Notes: a model not told the origin generated them from the letters alone. A stretch of DNA of 64,000 nucleotides from Neobacillus kokaensis (GCF_014656545.1 NZ_BNDS01000015.1:1-64000), one strand, 5' to 3'; shown: positions 1 through 8,933, counted from the first letter of the stretch. Translations and numbers: made by a program.

Positions 1-17
1 GCCCTTACTCTTGCCAT
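1..17 (-). CDS. 5' end of a minus-strand gene cut by the window edge
   Basis: A GGGAGGTG ribosome binding site (about 23-30) sits five to six bases upstream of an ATG at 17 on the minus strand, and five codons (M-A-R-V-R) follow before the window ends. Only the start region is visible, so the product cannot be named. Confidence 0.4.
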
Positions 18-109
18 TTCAACACCTCCCAAAAATATAGTATGAAAAAAAGCCTACATCCATGTCATTGTTTATATAATAAGAAATGCTTAGTTACCTT
101 TATGCAACT

Positions 110-180
110 ATACTGCCCCGTTAGTGTAATAAGGAATTTAACAAAAAAGGTGCCTTATCCTTCCTGGATCAACGCACCCT
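110..180 (+). repeat. Dispersed repeat, copy 1 (long form)
   Basis: About 70 bases that recur with roughly 85% identity by eye at 4811-4880, including the shared block CTTCCTGGATCAACGCA. Its left part contains the core CTGCCCCGTTAGTG, which also matches the shorter copies at 844, 5083 and 6902. No open frame or inverted ends were seen. It looks like a small non-coding dispersed element of the host genome. Confidence 0.6.
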
Positions 181-338
181 TAAGTTTAAGTATAATATTT
201 CACAATTTTATTGGGTTTTGTTACTTATATCTAAATATAGGAGTTAGCATATTTTTGAATTAGCCGTTCCATTTCTCTTTATATTTTCATCTACTAAAAC
301 TGAAGGACAAGCTTTTTAAAAAAAGGAGAAGATGAAAT

Positions 339-749
339 ATGGGAATTAGGTCTATGCCAATTACAATCGGCTCGAATTGTATATTTACACTTGAATGCGA
401 CACAGAAGATCAATTTTGGTTGTCTGTAGAAGTGGAAGCAAAAGTACCTGCTGAAGGTGTTGAAATTGATCCGATTTTTCTTGTTCGTATTACTGCTGAA
501 CAAAAAGACGCACTAGTAGCAGCTGGAGTAGAGCTTTGTACAAGTACTGATACACCACCAGTACCAGGACCTGGTGAAGAGGTAGAACTTAAAGGTGTAT
601 TTATTCAAGGATGCAGTGCATTCCGGGTTTTTGATGTTGAAAATAGTATGGATAATGCTGTATTTGTTAAAACACCAATAGCTGAAGTACTTGCTTTACT
701 TGCAACAGGAACGAGATCTCTATGTTTTATTGATGTACCCTTCGATTAA
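339..749 (+). CDS. Hypothetical 136-residue protein
   Basis: The ATG at 339 is preceded by AAAAGGAGAAG at a good distance; an out-of-frame ATG at 332 is not used. The product is small, acidic and soluble, with no signal peptide or membrane segment. A proline-rich linker (TPPVPGPGEE, about residues 70-80) separates two beta-rich halves, each containing a cysteine pattern (C18/C24-like and later single cysteines). I do not recognise the family. Strong initiation signals and sensible protein composition support a real gene. It is monocistronic; the next gene is on the opposite strand. Confidence 0.7.
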   Translation: MGIRSMPITIGSNCIFTLECDTEDQFWLSVEVEAKVPAEGVEIDPIFLVRITAEQKDALVAAGVELCTSTDTPPVPGPGEEVELKGVFIQGCSAFRVFDVENSMDNAVFVKTPIAEVLALLATGTRSLCFIDVPFD

Positions 750-843
750 CTAAGTTGGGTTACGGAAAAGGTGGAGCATTTGTTTCACCTTTTCATTCAA
801 CCCTATATTGAATGCCACCTTTATCAAGGCTGAGAGTACGTTC

Positions 844-878
844 AACTAACCTGCCCCGTTACTTCAATAAGAAAAGGG
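844..878 (+). repeat. Dispersed repeat, copy 2 (short form)
   Basis: The core ACTAACCTGCCCCGTTACTT followed by CAATAAGAAAA matches the copies near 5083 and 6902 and the left part of copy 1. It lies between the genes ending at 749 and 938. Confidence 0.6.
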
Positions 879-937
879 ATAGCCGCTACCATATTAAAAT
901 AATGTATTGAAAAGGAGCTTGTAATTCCAAGCTCTCT

Positions 938-1510
938 TTATGGTTTGAGTTCTTTATTATTTTTATCAAAAAGATACAGGTCGGCAAACTTTATACTACT
1001 TTTCCCTTTAGGTAGTTTTTTCACGATGATGAAATAATCTTTTTCAGGAACTTGTACCGTAAATTTTAACGGGTCATTTAATAATTCTACTCGTATGGAA
1101 TGTATTTTTTTGTCAGTATTCTTTCCAGTCACAATTCCATAATCCCCTTGGTCGGTCTTCACTCCACCGTATCTCGTTGTGCCCCCTCCAGAGTGACTAT
1201 TTATTATATCTAGCTTTTTATTTGGACCTTCTTTCAACGTTGCTGTTCCCAAAATGTCTGAGTCATCTTCGAAATATGCGATATAGGTATCCGATTTTCC
1301 TAAATGAACTACATTAATCAATTTAATATGATGTGTCTTATCATTACCTCGATTTTCCCAATATGTTAAGACTCGTTGTATATCTTTTGGATTGTTAGGG
1401 ATAGAATATTTTGCTTCTACATTTGTTGAGTGAACTTTTATTGCGACGCTTACTATAACAATAATCCCAATAAATAAAGTAATAAATATAATTGCCCATT
1501 TACGTTGCAT
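938..1510 (-). CDS. Hypothetical membrane-anchored protein
   Basis: The start at 1510 is chosen because GGAGGTGG lies five bases upstream; a longer in-frame start at 1525 lacks a site. The roughly 190-residue product begins with MQRKWAIIF and has one N-terminal hydrophobic segment (about residues 5-25). That makes it a type II membrane anchor or an uncleaved signal. A hydrophilic, lysine-rich, beta-strand-rich extracytoplasmic domain follows. No lipobox, catalytic motif or known domain is recognised. It is transcribed alone. Confidence is good that it is a gene, low on function. Confidence 0.7.
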   Translation of the reverse strand: MQRKWAIIFITLFIGIIVIVSVAIKVHSTNVEAKYSIPNNPKDIQRVLTYWENRGNDKTHHIKLINVVHLGKSDTYIAYFEDDSDILGTATLKEGPNKKLDIINSHSGGGTTRYGGVKTDQGDYGIVTGKNTDKKIHSIRVELLNDPLKFTVQVPEKDYFIIVKKLPKGKSSIKFADLYLFDKNNKELKP

Positions 1511-1653
1511 AATGACCACCTCCATACTCTTCGCTTTTTTTATTTACTCCTAATTGAACTGGATTTCACTTTTTATAATATCACGAATTTACAAATTTTC
1601 CGGCAATTTCACAAACAACTTTTGCGATTTTTAATATGCCATTTAATATAAAA

Positions 1654-1711
1654 AAGTAGTTCATTTTGGAGTGTTATTTTTTATGTTTTGTACTCCAAAA
1701 CTGAACTACTT
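1654..1711. repeat. Long hairpin upstream of the membrane protein gene
   Basis: The left arm begins AAGTAGTTCATTTTGGAGT and pairs with ACTCCAAAACTGAACTACTT, with one bulged base and a loop of about 20. No uridine run follows on either strand, so it is more likely a small palindromic element than an intrinsic terminator. Confidence 0.55.
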
Positions 1712-2275
1712 AAGAACTAATTCCATTGCTTTTTATTTTGTAAATTTAATGAAGAAACAATTACTTATTTCGATACTAATTAGGCTACGAATTGAGATTT
1801 TTTACAGGAAAACCGAACCCGTTACTTATGTGGTTCCCTTGAACATCCATCGAGACAAATGACGGTTGTTGGATATCCGATGGCCGCGAATTGCCTTCAT
1901 CAACTAGAGCCCCCGTTTGTTTAAGTGTAATCCTTCACAAACTTGGCTTAAATATGATTTGCTCTTCTCATTTTATTTCCGTCTAAAAAATAAATTAAAT
2001 ATTTTTGATAAAGTGCTTGACACAAGTATTGGGAATAGCATAAATAATAAAACAATTTCCCGAGGAGAGTGATTGCTTTTTTTATGGCAAAAAGACGATA
2101 CGGCTGCACTCCTTGAAATGAAGAGCGCCTTAGTATGAAATCGAACAGTCTGGAATATTGGATAAAAGCATAAAACAGGCATTGCTTGTTTTTTATTATA
2201 ATTAGTGTAACTTATAGAACTTTTTTACCCAAATTTATAAAAAATTGGTTATACTTACATTGGAGGTAAAGAAGT
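1712..2275. other. Gap without a supported gene
   Basis: Short open frames occur on both strands (for example around 1973-2182 minus), but none combines a ribosome site with protein-like composition. A segment near 1900-1945 resembles dispersed Bacillus repeat debris. The last 15 bases carry the GGAGG site of an alternative start for the following gene. Confidence 0.4.
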
Positions 2276-2314
2276 ATGAAAAAAATATCCCTCATGAACA
2301 AAGGAGAACTAAAA

Positions 2315-2890
2315 ATGAGAAAACTCGTTCTATTTCTGCACGCATCGCTTGACGGTTTTGTAGAAGGTCCGAACGGTCAAATGGACATCGGCTGGGTTTC
2401 CTACGATGCTGACTTGGAGAAACACGCGAAAGAAATTCTGAGTACTGCCGACACTGTCATATGGGGACGTGGGACTTATCAGATGATGCACAGTTACTGG
2501 ACATCTGTGCCTTCGAACCCCTCAGCTTCGCAGCATGAACGGAATCATGCCGAGTGGATCGAAAAGACACCCAAAATCGTTTTTTCCACGACGTTGGAGA
2601 AAGTCGAATGGAACAATTCCAGACTGGTGAAAGAAGATGTCGAGGAAGAAATCAAGAACCTCAAACAGCAGCCAGGCAAGGATATGGTCATCCTCGGCAG
2701 TCCTAGGTTAGCACACTACCTTATGCAGCTTGATTTAATAGATGAGTATAAAATTACGGTTTCTCCCGTCCTGATCGGCAGCGGGTTGCCGTTATTCCAA
2801 GGTCTAAAGGAGAAGATCAATCTTAAACTGATCGAAAACAAGACATTTGATTCTGGAGCCATAGCCCTCGTTTACCAGACGGTGAGATGA
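2315..2890 (+). CDS. RibD-C/dihydrofolate-reductase-like family protein
   Basis: The 191-residue product begins MRKLVLFLHASLDGFVEG, the usual opening of the Bacillus 'dihydrofolate reductase family' proteins (RibD C-terminal fold). It keeps family hallmarks: D-G after the first strand, WGRGTYQMM (about residues 50-58), VFSTTL, the nucleotide-binding glycine patch VILGSPRLAHYL, and the C-terminal PVLIGSGLPLF. These proteins bind NADPH, but the physiological substrate is usually unknown. The start at 2315 has AAGGAG eight bases upstream. An in-frame ATG at 2276 with GGAGG nine bases upstream would add 13 residues and could also be used. No operon partner. Confidence 0.85.
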   Translation: MRKLVLFLHASLDGFVEGPNGQMDIGWVSYDADLEKHAKEILSTADTVIWGRGTYQMMHSYWTSVPSNPSASQHERNHAEWIEKTPKIVFSTTLEKVEWNNSRLVKEDVEEEIKNLKQQPGKDMVILGSPRLAHYLMQLDLIDEYKITVSPVLIGSGLPLFQGLKEKINLKLIENKTFDSGAIALVYQTVR

Positions 2891-3106
2891 CCTTATCTCC
2901 TAAAACAGATTACGTCAGATACGATAGCATTCCTGTAGAACGTTAAATATCAGGTTTGAAAAAAATAAAGCCCCTCAGTAAGATATGAGTATAGACACCA
3001 CTCTAACTCACAACTTTAGGAGGAACCCTACCATGAAGTTGGCTTGCCTAACTCTTACAAGTATAGTGAGACTAATAGCAAGCTATTTTACATTTTCTAA
3101 TTGGTG

Positions 3107-3112
3107 TATAAT
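3107..3112 (+). promoter_or_regulatory. Candidate -10 element
   Basis: A perfect TATAAT lies 37 bases before the ATG at 3149. The best -35 candidate (TTTACA at 3087-3092) is only 14 bases upstream, so the promoter assignment is tentative. Confidence 0.35.
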
Positions 3113-3148
3113 AGTATGAAGAAATTTTATACTAACGGAGGGTAGGAA

Positions 3149-3541
3149 ATGAAGATTTTGTTTGATGAAACATACACTTCAAAAGACGGAAAGCTTACAA
3201 GCAGGAATATTTGGTATGGATATGCTGATATATCTGTTGATGGTCACCATGGAAAAACCATTAAGCTTAATGAAGATTTTATGGATCAATTATGCGAATT
3301 AATAAAAAATGACTTATCTAAGAATGCAGCAAATACGCCTACTCAAACTAACTGGTATTTCTATGGAAGTGCTGTAACTAAGGACGCTATTGGAGACAAT
3401 ATCCGTCCGACAATTATGGTTCGTGAGAGATCGGACGAGTTTATAACTAATTTTAATATCAGTGACCATGATTTTGCTGTAAATATTGATGCTATTCTGT
3501 TGTTTAAGGCGGATTTTGAAAAACGTTTAGCGAGTCATTGA
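3149..3541 (+). CDS. Hypothetical 130-residue protein
   Basis: The ATG is preceded by CGGAGGGTAGGAA, a strong ribosome site. The protein is soluble and mixed alpha/beta with no signal peptide. It begins MKILFDETYTSKDG and contains the aromatic motif NWYFYGS in the middle. No catalytic signature or known family is recognised. A TATAAT box lies upstream. No partner gene is adjacent. Confidence 0.7.
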   Translation: MKILFDETYTSKDGKLTSRNIWYGYADISVDGHHGKTIKLNEDFMDQLCELIKNDLSKNAANTPTQTNWYFYGSAVTKDAIGDNIRPTIMVRERSDEFITNFNISDHDFAVNIDAILLFKADFEKRLASH

Positions 3542-3812
3542 TGAGTAATATAAGTATAAGCATATTCAAACTATTTGAGGGGATGATTCCATAATGAATT
3601 CATTCTCCTTCTTTATGTGGTTGGAGTCTTTTTGTGTGGAGGAAAAGGACATTTAATAATACAGATTGTGAATAATTACACTTAAATTAAACTGCCTGTC
3701 AGTCGAATTAGAAAAAGGGCTACCTCTCGGCAAAGAACCACAAGAAACCAGCTGGTGGCAAAAAAGGATGAAGATAAATTAAATTTGTTTCGTTTTCTAA
3801 ATTAAACAAATC
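3542..3812. other. Gap with decayed coding-like debris
   Basis: A 20-codon open frame with a ribosome-like GGGGATG occurs near 3594. A short lysine-rich tail open to a stop (about 3730-3771) could be the end of a lost gene. Neither supports a gene call. Confidence 0.3.
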
Positions 3813-3840
3813 AAAACACCCAACTGGGTGTTTTAATTAT
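3813..3840 (+). terminator. Intrinsic terminator
   Basis: AAAACACCC, a three-base loop and GGGTGTTTT form a nine-base-pair hairpin, followed by an A/T-rich tract. It separates the preceding debris from the membrane protein gene at 3878. Confidence 0.6.
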
Positions 3841-3877
3841 ATTCACCTCATACATTAGTAATATGAGGTGATTATTT

Positions 3878-4522
3878 ATGAAGTGGAAATCAGGTAAATT
3901 GTTGCATCTGCTTCTTTTTTACGTGATTCTTAGCGGTTTTACCTATTGGTTGCCGATGGTAAGAGGATTGTTTGACGGTTCTTCCTATACGTGGTCAGGA
4001 TGGATGGGATTGAATGGTTCTGGTGTTGGGGGTGATTACTGGATATTATTGATTTTCGTTTTCTTGATGATATCCGTCGTTTTTTTAGGCTGGAGAGGAA
4101 TTCGGGTACCATTTCGTTTTGTATTAGTTATTTGGTTTTTACTTTTAACCGTTGAATCAGGCTCCTGGTTTTTTTCTGCGGAATCGGTTCATTTCAAAGG
4201 GGATACATTGGGATTTGATGTTCCATTTGGGAAAATTATTTTCCCCTTTGACTTGTTGTTTTTGATACTTTCTATTGTTTGGATTATTCGCGACAGTAGA
4301 AATAACTTTCGATTCACCTTGCCCTCCATGAAAAAAATCAATCGAATTCTATTAATCTTATTTTTTTGCCTATTCCCATTTCAATTGTTACTCTTTAGAA
4401 TTTTAGACTATTCCGTTATATTTGATGAAATAGGTGTATTTTTAACCATTTTTCAATGGATTTTATTAAACCTATCCTTTTACCCGTGGAAATCTTCTAA
4501 AAAAAATAAAATTACCTTATAG
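3878..4522 (+). CDS. Multi-spanning membrane protein, unknown
   Basis: The 214-residue product has about six hydrophobic segments (near residues 8-28, 54-72, 80-96, 118-136, 150-170, 180-196) and short loops. The first extracytoplasmic loop is rich in Trp, Gly and Ser (YTWSGWMGLNGSG). The C-terminus is basic (WKSSKKNKITL), consistent with a cytoplasmic end. The ATG follows GAGGTGATTATTT. No transporter or enzyme motif is recognised. The 3' end overlaps the tail of a minus-strand pseudogene by a few bases. Confidence 0.7.
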   Translation: MKWKSGKLLHLLLFYVILSGFTYWLPMVRGLFDGSSYTWSGWMGLNGSGVGGDYWILLIFVFLMISVVFLGWRGIRVPFRFVLVIWFLLLTVESGSWFFSAESVHFKGDTLGFDVPFGKIIFPFDLLFLILSIVWIIRDSRNNFRFTLPSMKKINRILLILFFCLFPFQLLLFRILDYSVIFDEIGVFLTIFQWILLNLSFYPWKSSKKNKITL

Positions 4523-4815
4523 ATGCTTTTTTAATTCTTTAATTTTTGGGAATAATTGGTTAACTTCTTCAATTCTACGATGATATTCCCTTCCGTTTAG
4601 TTGTTCGTTCACACTTTTTACGTGTTTTTCTACTTCTCAGCGATCCGTTTCACTTAGTATTTCCTGTGGATTATGATGGCCGGGCTCCCATTTATACTTT
4701 TAGGTTTCTAAATAGGCGATTAATGATTGAGAATCTTTTCTTTCATTACATTCTTCGATAAGAGGAAGATCTTCTCCATCATCCACAATATAACATAGCC
4801 TTTTTATCTAAACTG
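4517..4815 (-). pseudogene. Decayed hypothetical gene with in-frame stops
   Basis: One minus-strand frame encodes a continuous protein-like sequence ending ...GREYHRRIEEVNQLFPKIK..., interrupted by two stop codons (near 4707 and 4639). The upstream part reads YIVDDGEDLPLIEECNERK. No initiation site remains. The product is charged and helical and I do not recognise the family. The pattern fits an inactivated gene rather than a chance frame. Confidence 0.5.
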
Positions 4816-4880
4816 CTTCATTTGTTCAATAAGGGATTCAACAAAGAAGGTGCCTAATCCTTCCTGGATCAACGCATCCT
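4811..4880 (+). repeat. Dispersed repeat, copy 3 (long form)
   Basis: Second long copy of the element at 110-180, colinear over its whole length with about ten mismatches. It shares AAGGTGCCT and TCCTTCCTGGATCAACGCA. Confidence 0.6.
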
Positions 4881-4899
4881 TTATAACAAGAATATTGAA

Positions 4900-5045
4900 T
4901 TATTTATATACGACTTTTTCCAGTTTTTCGATTTTATCCATTAGCATTTTATTATCTTTTTTTAGTTTAGTTGACTCATAAAACTCTCCAGCAGCCAATC
5001 CAAGAGCTATCCAACCCCATAACCAATCCCATTTAAATCCCCCCT
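4900..5045 (-). pseudogene. Small membrane/coiled-coil protein without a usable start
   Basis: A minus-strand frame reads WDWLWGWIALGLAAGEFYES and then a lysine/glutamate-rich coiled coil ending KLEKVVYK and a stop at 4900. A GGGGGGAT ribosome-like site lies just upstream, but the only ATG there is in the wrong frame. The gene is either frameshifted at its start or uses an unusual codon. One transmembrane segment plus a coiled coil resembles phage or small stress proteins. Confidence 0.4.
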
Positions 5046-5082
5046 ATATATTGCGATTAAGATACAAAATCTAATTAAATTA

Positions 5083-5120
5083 AACTAACCTGCCCCGTTA
5101 CTTGAAGAAGAAAAAAGCAG
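5083..5120 (+). repeat. Dispersed repeat, copy 4 (short form)
   Basis: AACTAACCTGCCCCGTTACTT matches copy 2 at 844 base for base over the core, then diverges into an A-rich tail as in the other copies. Confidence 0.6.
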
Positions 5121-5550
5121 TACCGTTACACCTTCAATGCTACCAGTTCAATAAAAAAATGGATTACCGTTGTTCCAGTAATGCACCCGATTATTGAAGA
5201 TCAATGCTTTAATTTTATTCAAAGTTTTTCCTCTATTCCTTTCAATTGATTTTTTCCATTTCTATTTGAAACAAATAACCCAATTATCAGATTATGTATA
5301 GTAATTGTTGCTGATACCTAACATTAAAATTTGAAAAATTAAATCTCCAACGTCCATTATCATTTTGTATTTCCTTTATATGCACATAGTTGTTCTATAT
5401 TGGTAAATTTACTTCATCATTTGAAAAGAAGGATTTACACAATTTTCATTAAATTTAACAAAAAAATCACCTAGAGTTTATTAAACATTTACAAAGAATA
5501 CTTATATTTAAACTGTTGAATTAAATATATTGAAGGAAGGAAAATTGCAC

Positions 5551-6735
5551 ATGAAACAAATAAAACCTTTACTATTTTTAACAACCAGTGCAACTGTTGG
5601 TCTGTTGTTATTTAGTGCTATACCTAATGAATCATATGTTCATGCAGCAACAAAAGCAAATACTAATGCTGATTTACAAACAAATCATTCAAATAACGGA
5701 AAAAGATATGGTAATCTTACTATTCAATTTTCACCTCTTCTCCCCGCTCCAGCTCCAAAAGCTGACGGTAGAGGCACTGCTATTGAACATTTACTACCCG
5801 AATATGCTAAATCTTATGAAAATGATCCTTATTTACATGACCAAGTGATTGAATATCGATCTTGGGGATGGAAAGCTATGTACACAGAATTGGATCAAAA
5901 AGCGAAGGAAAATCCTGATAATTTGAATACATACCGCCTACAGGCAGACGCTTACCTTGTAAATAGTAATTTTCCTGAAGCACTTTCACAGCTGGACCAG
6001 ATATTACAGCGGAATCCTTATGATATTCAGGCTTTAGCTGTTACATCCATGATTCAAAGGTTTGAAGGAAACAAGGAAGATGAAAATGCACGATTAAAAG
6101 TATTGCAGCGTGTATCTCCACACGCTGCAAAAGATATGAAGAATTTATTCTATTTTGTTGAAGAAAATATGTATGCAGATTATGGTAATGAACCACAGAC
6201 AAATATGGCTCCAGATGCTATTGCTGTATTTGGTCAATCACCAAATTCTAATGGCACTCCTTCTTCTGGTATGTTAAATCGTTTAACAAAAGCGAAACAA
6301 ATGTCTGACAAATTTCCAAATGCTAAAATTGTTTTAAGTGGTGGTGCTGTTAAGACTCCTTATGCTGAAGCTAATGTCATGCGTGATTGGTTAGTTGGTC
6401 AAGGTGTGGATCCTAATCGTATACTTATTGATGATCAAGCACGTGATACCTATGGAAATGCAATAGGTATGGTATCTATTTTTGAACAAAATAATTTGCG
6501 AAATATTTTAGCTGTAGCAACTGTTCAACATCTACCTCGTGCTGTAACGACATTAAAAGCATATGCAAATCGAGTAGGATATCCTATCAAAGTTGATTCA
6601 GCTGGTGGTGGTGAAAAGCCTAATCCGGCCAGTCAAGTTAATGAACGTAAATATACTTATGTAACTGCGGCCCGTGCAGGTGGACTTTATGAATTAAATG
6701 ATTTTGCAAAATACAAAAAAATAATTAAAGGCTAG
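5551..6735 (+). CDS. Secreted TPR plus DUF218 (YdcF/SanA-like) protein
   Basis: The ATG at 5551 follows AAGGAAGG ten bases upstream; the longer TTG start at 5530 is less likely. Residues 1-34 are a signal peptide ending near VHAA. A tetratricopeptide-like helical region follows (about residues 105-185, with A-DAYLV and EALSQLDQIL motifs). The C-terminal half (about 205-370) is a DUF218/YdcF domain: DAIAVFG, IVLSGGAVKTPYAEA, GVDPNRILIDDQARDTYGNA and a final AVATVQHLPRA. Related DUF218 proteins are linked to cell envelope functions, but no reaction is certain. A terminator follows at 6855, so the gene is probably transcribed alone. Confidence 0.8.
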   Translation: MKQIKPLLFLTTSATVGLLLFSAIPNESYVHAATKANTNADLQTNHSNNGKRYGNLTIQFSPLLPAPAPKADGRGTAIEHLLPEYAKSYENDPYLHDQVIEYRSWGWKAMYTELDQKAKENPDNLNTYRLQADAYLVNSNFPEALSQLDQILQRNPYDIQALAVTSMIQRFEGNKEDENARLKVLQRVSPHAAKDMKNLFYFVEENMYADYGNEPQTNMAPDAIAVFGQSPNSNGTPSSGMLNRLTKAKQMSDKFPNAKIVLSGGAVKTPYAEANVMRDWLVGQGVDPNRILIDDQARDTYGNAIGMVSIFEQNNLRNILAVATVQHLPRAVTTLKAYANRVGYPIKVDSAGGGEKPNPASQVNERKYTYVTAARAGGLYELNDFAKYKKIIKG

Positions 6736-6854
6736 TACTATGATATATAGAACCAATAAGGACTGTATATACATTATAAATTTTATTGTGAAGTGCAATA
6801 CAGTAAAACGCAGATGAAGATGGTAATTAGTTCTTGTTAAAACAATAAAGTGTT

Positions 6855-6889
6855 AAGCAGATTCAACCCTATAATGAATCTGCTTTTTA
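6855..6889 (+). terminator. Intrinsic terminator
   Basis: AAGCAGATTCA pairs with TGAATCTGCTT across a nine-base loop and is followed by a T run. It lies 120 bases after the DUF218 gene. Confidence 0.75.
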
Positions 6890-6901
6890 TTTTCTTCTTT
6901 T

Positions 6902-6940
6902 GCTAACCTGCTCCTTTAGTACAATAAGAAAAGCTGCCAC
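6902..6940 (+). repeat. Dispersed repeat, copy 5 (short, diverged)
   Basis: GCTAACCTGCTCCTTTAGTACAATAAGAAAA is a diverged copy of the core at 844 and 5083. Confidence 0.5.
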
Positions 6941-7211
6941 AATGACAGCTTTGATTCTATTTATCGTTCTTCTCTGAAAATCATTTTAAGGATGAAAACA
7001 GACAGATATATCTAGTATCTGTTTGTTATTTGTATTACACTGAATAAATCGATTTTTATTTCACTAATCCATCTTAACAACTAAACTCGCAAAGTACGAT
7101 AAAGCAAGGCCTTTCCAGCGCTTCGGGTCTGCTTGTGCAAGTGGCTGTGAATAGGTAGACATTTATCTTTCCTACTTTAGAAAGTACAGAAATTTATAAC
7201 GAACATATTAA

Positions 7212-7472
7212 TTAATCCTTATCCGTCCGTTTTAAAAATTTATAGAATGTCTCCCGCTTTTTACCAAGTTCTGAATTTATGGCAATGATGTTTTCTACAG
7301 CATCGTATAATTCTTCTGGAGTTTGATTCTCTATCAGTAAGATGCCAACTTCAGGGTCTTTCTCTTTTGCTTTTCCTCTAACATATAAATTGTAAAGTTC
7401 CCCCATTTTCAAAATGCCTATGTCACTTAACATGGGTTCACCGCACCCAACAGGGCAACCTGTGTAAGCCAC
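7212..7472 (-). CDS. Hypothetical small protein
   Basis: The frame runs from a GTG at 7472, or an internal ATG at 7433, to 7212. Neither start has a convincing ribosome site. The C-terminal 70 residues look like a real helical, charged protein (EEVELYDAVENIIAIN-like pattern). The N-terminal stretch TGCPVGCGEP, rich in Cys and Gly, overlaps another small gene in a different frame and may be an artefact of rearrangement. The start and integrity are uncertain; no family is recognised. Confidence 0.45.
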   Translation of the reverse strand: MAYTGCPVGCGEPMLSDIGILKMGELYNLYVRGKAKEKDPEVGILLIENQTPEELYDAVENIIAINSELGKKRETFYKFLKRTDKD

Positions 7473-7644
7473 CTTTAGGGTAAACGGTACGGCTTTTCCT
7501 GCTAGTGCTCATGTTAAAAATTTCTCCTTGAAAGCAAAGTTTGCCTATGCCGCCATCAAGAGAGTGCTTGAAGGAGAGTGAGTTTGTACCGGACGATTTG
7601 AAGCGAGCTGAGGAACTTCCGCTACACTTCTTATCGTGAGACAT
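7438..7644 (-). CDS. Hypothetical small Ser/Lys-rich protein
   Basis: The ATG at 7644 has AAAAGGAGTG six bases upstream, a very good site. The 68-residue product begins MSHDKKCSGSSS and is basic and serine-rich with low hydrophobicity. It overlaps the N-terminus of the gene at 7212 in another frame. Either the two are parts of one frameshifted gene or this is a short gene fused to debris. Confidence 0.4.
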   Translation of the reverse strand: MSHDKKCSGSSSARFKSSGTNSLSFKHSLDGGIGKLCFQGEIFNMSTSRKSRTVYPKGGLHRLPCWVR

Positions 7645-7916
7645 AGTTTTCACTCCTTTTGCACTCTCTCTACCCTTTCAACGTTTCAATAGGGATGAAA
7701 AGATACGTGGCAGAAAAAATTTTATTATATTCATACATGATTAACATTCGCTTCATTGTTTAGTAACAAATTTGGGCTAAAGTATAGATAGCGGGGGCAG
7801 CACGCGTGGCTGCCATGGTATTTGGCGAAGGCGGAGCCGATACTAATTCATGAAAAGGGATGGTTCGTTTTCGCTATTTTTGGTAAAATTATCAAAAACC
7901 GTTAAGGGGGATTACC

Positions 7917-8933
7917 ATGATTACCTATCCTCATTTAAAAAATGGGGCAACAATTGGTGTCACAGCAGCTTCATCGGGAGTGCCCGTTGAATTGCATGAA
8001 ATCGTGAAGCTAGCAAGCACCCGTTTGGAACAAAAAGGTTTCCGGGTCGTCTGCGGCGATACGGTTTGGACCCAGAAAAAGGCGAAATCAGCTCCCGCTG
8101 TTAAACGAGCAGCTGAATTTAATGAAATGATGGAGAGCCATGAGGTTGACATCATCATCCCCCCATGGGGCGGCGAGCTTTTGGTCGAAATTCTTGAACA
8201 TATTGATTTTGAAAATATGAAAAACAAATGGGTGCTTGGCTACTCAGATACCAGCGCCTTGCTGCTGGCGATTACCTTGAGAACAGGCATCGCCACCGCT
8301 CATGGAACGAATCTTGTGGATTTAAGAGGAGAATGTTCAGACGGAACGACAGCGATGTGGCAGAAGGTTCTATCTTGTAAGCCTGGGGAATCGGTGCTGC
8401 AAAAGTCGTCTGATTATTATCAGAAGGAATGGCGGCACGACAATCCTTCACCTTGTGTCTTTCATTTAACTGAACCGACGCGGTGGAAATCTGTCTCCAA
8501 TGGTGATGTGAAGATTAAGGGACGCTTGCTTGGCGGCTGTATTGATATAATCAGACATCTCATTGGCACGCCGTTTGGAGATGTTCAAAGCTTTAGAAAT
8601 ACCTTTTTGGGCGGCGGCCCCATCATCTGGTATCTGGAAAACTGTGAACTGAATACGACTGACCTAAGGCGGTCATTGGTACAGATGAAGCTGGCAGGCT
8701 GGTTTGAACATTGTTCAGGTTTGTTGTTTGGCAGGAGCCCAGCGAATACACCGGTTGACAATTACACGGTTGAGGATGTCTATCACACTCTTTCCGATGA
8801 ACTCGGCATCCCGATTATATACGATATCGATTGCGGCCATGTTCCACCGCAAATTACTTTTATTAATGGTGCTTATGCAGAGGTCGAGGCTGTAGAAGGG
8901 AAAGGTACCGTTTTGCAGTATTTCCGGCCGTAA
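7917..8933 (+). CDS. S66-family LD-carboxypeptidase (MccF-like)
   Basis: The 338-residue product belongs to peptidase family S66. These enzymes cleave the L,D bond of muropeptide tetrapeptides in the cytoplasm, or, in the MccF subgroup, detoxify aminoacyl-nucleotide antibiotics. The triad is visible: Ser110 in GYSDTSALL, Glu241 in WYLEN and His308 in DCGHVPP. An oxyanion-type PPWGG loop lies at about residues 82-86. Length and spacing match the longer MccF-like branch. The ATG follows AAGGGGGATTACC. A terminator hairpin lies about 75 bases downstream. Peptidoglycan recycling or self-protection are both possible. Confidence 0.9.
   Translation: MITYPHLKNGATIGVTAASSGVPVELHEIVKLASTRLEQKGFRVVCGDTVWTQKKAKSAPAVKRAAEFNEMMESHEVDIIIPPWGGELLVEILEHIDFENMKNKWVLGYSDTSALLLAITLRTGIATAHGTNLVDLRGECSDGTTAMWQKVLSCKPGESVLQKSSDYYQKEWRHDNPSPCVFHLTEPTRWKSVSNGDVKIKGRLLGGCIDIIRHLIGTPFGDVQSFRNTFLGGGPIIWYLENCELNTTDLRRSLVQMKLAGWFEHCSGLLFGRSPANTPVDNYTVEDVYHTLSDELGIPIIYDIDCGHVPPQITFINGAYAEVEAVEGKGTVLQYFRP

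Noticed and set aside
1671..1862. Short plus-strand frame inside the hairpin region
   Set aside because: It begins in the loop of the palindrome, lacks a ribosome site and has no protein-like pattern.
2960..3060. Possible 5' end of an insertion sequence (TTTAGGAGGAACCCTACC followed by ATG)
   Set aside because: A good ribosome site and short reading frame exist, but no transposase motif or inverted repeat could be recognised.
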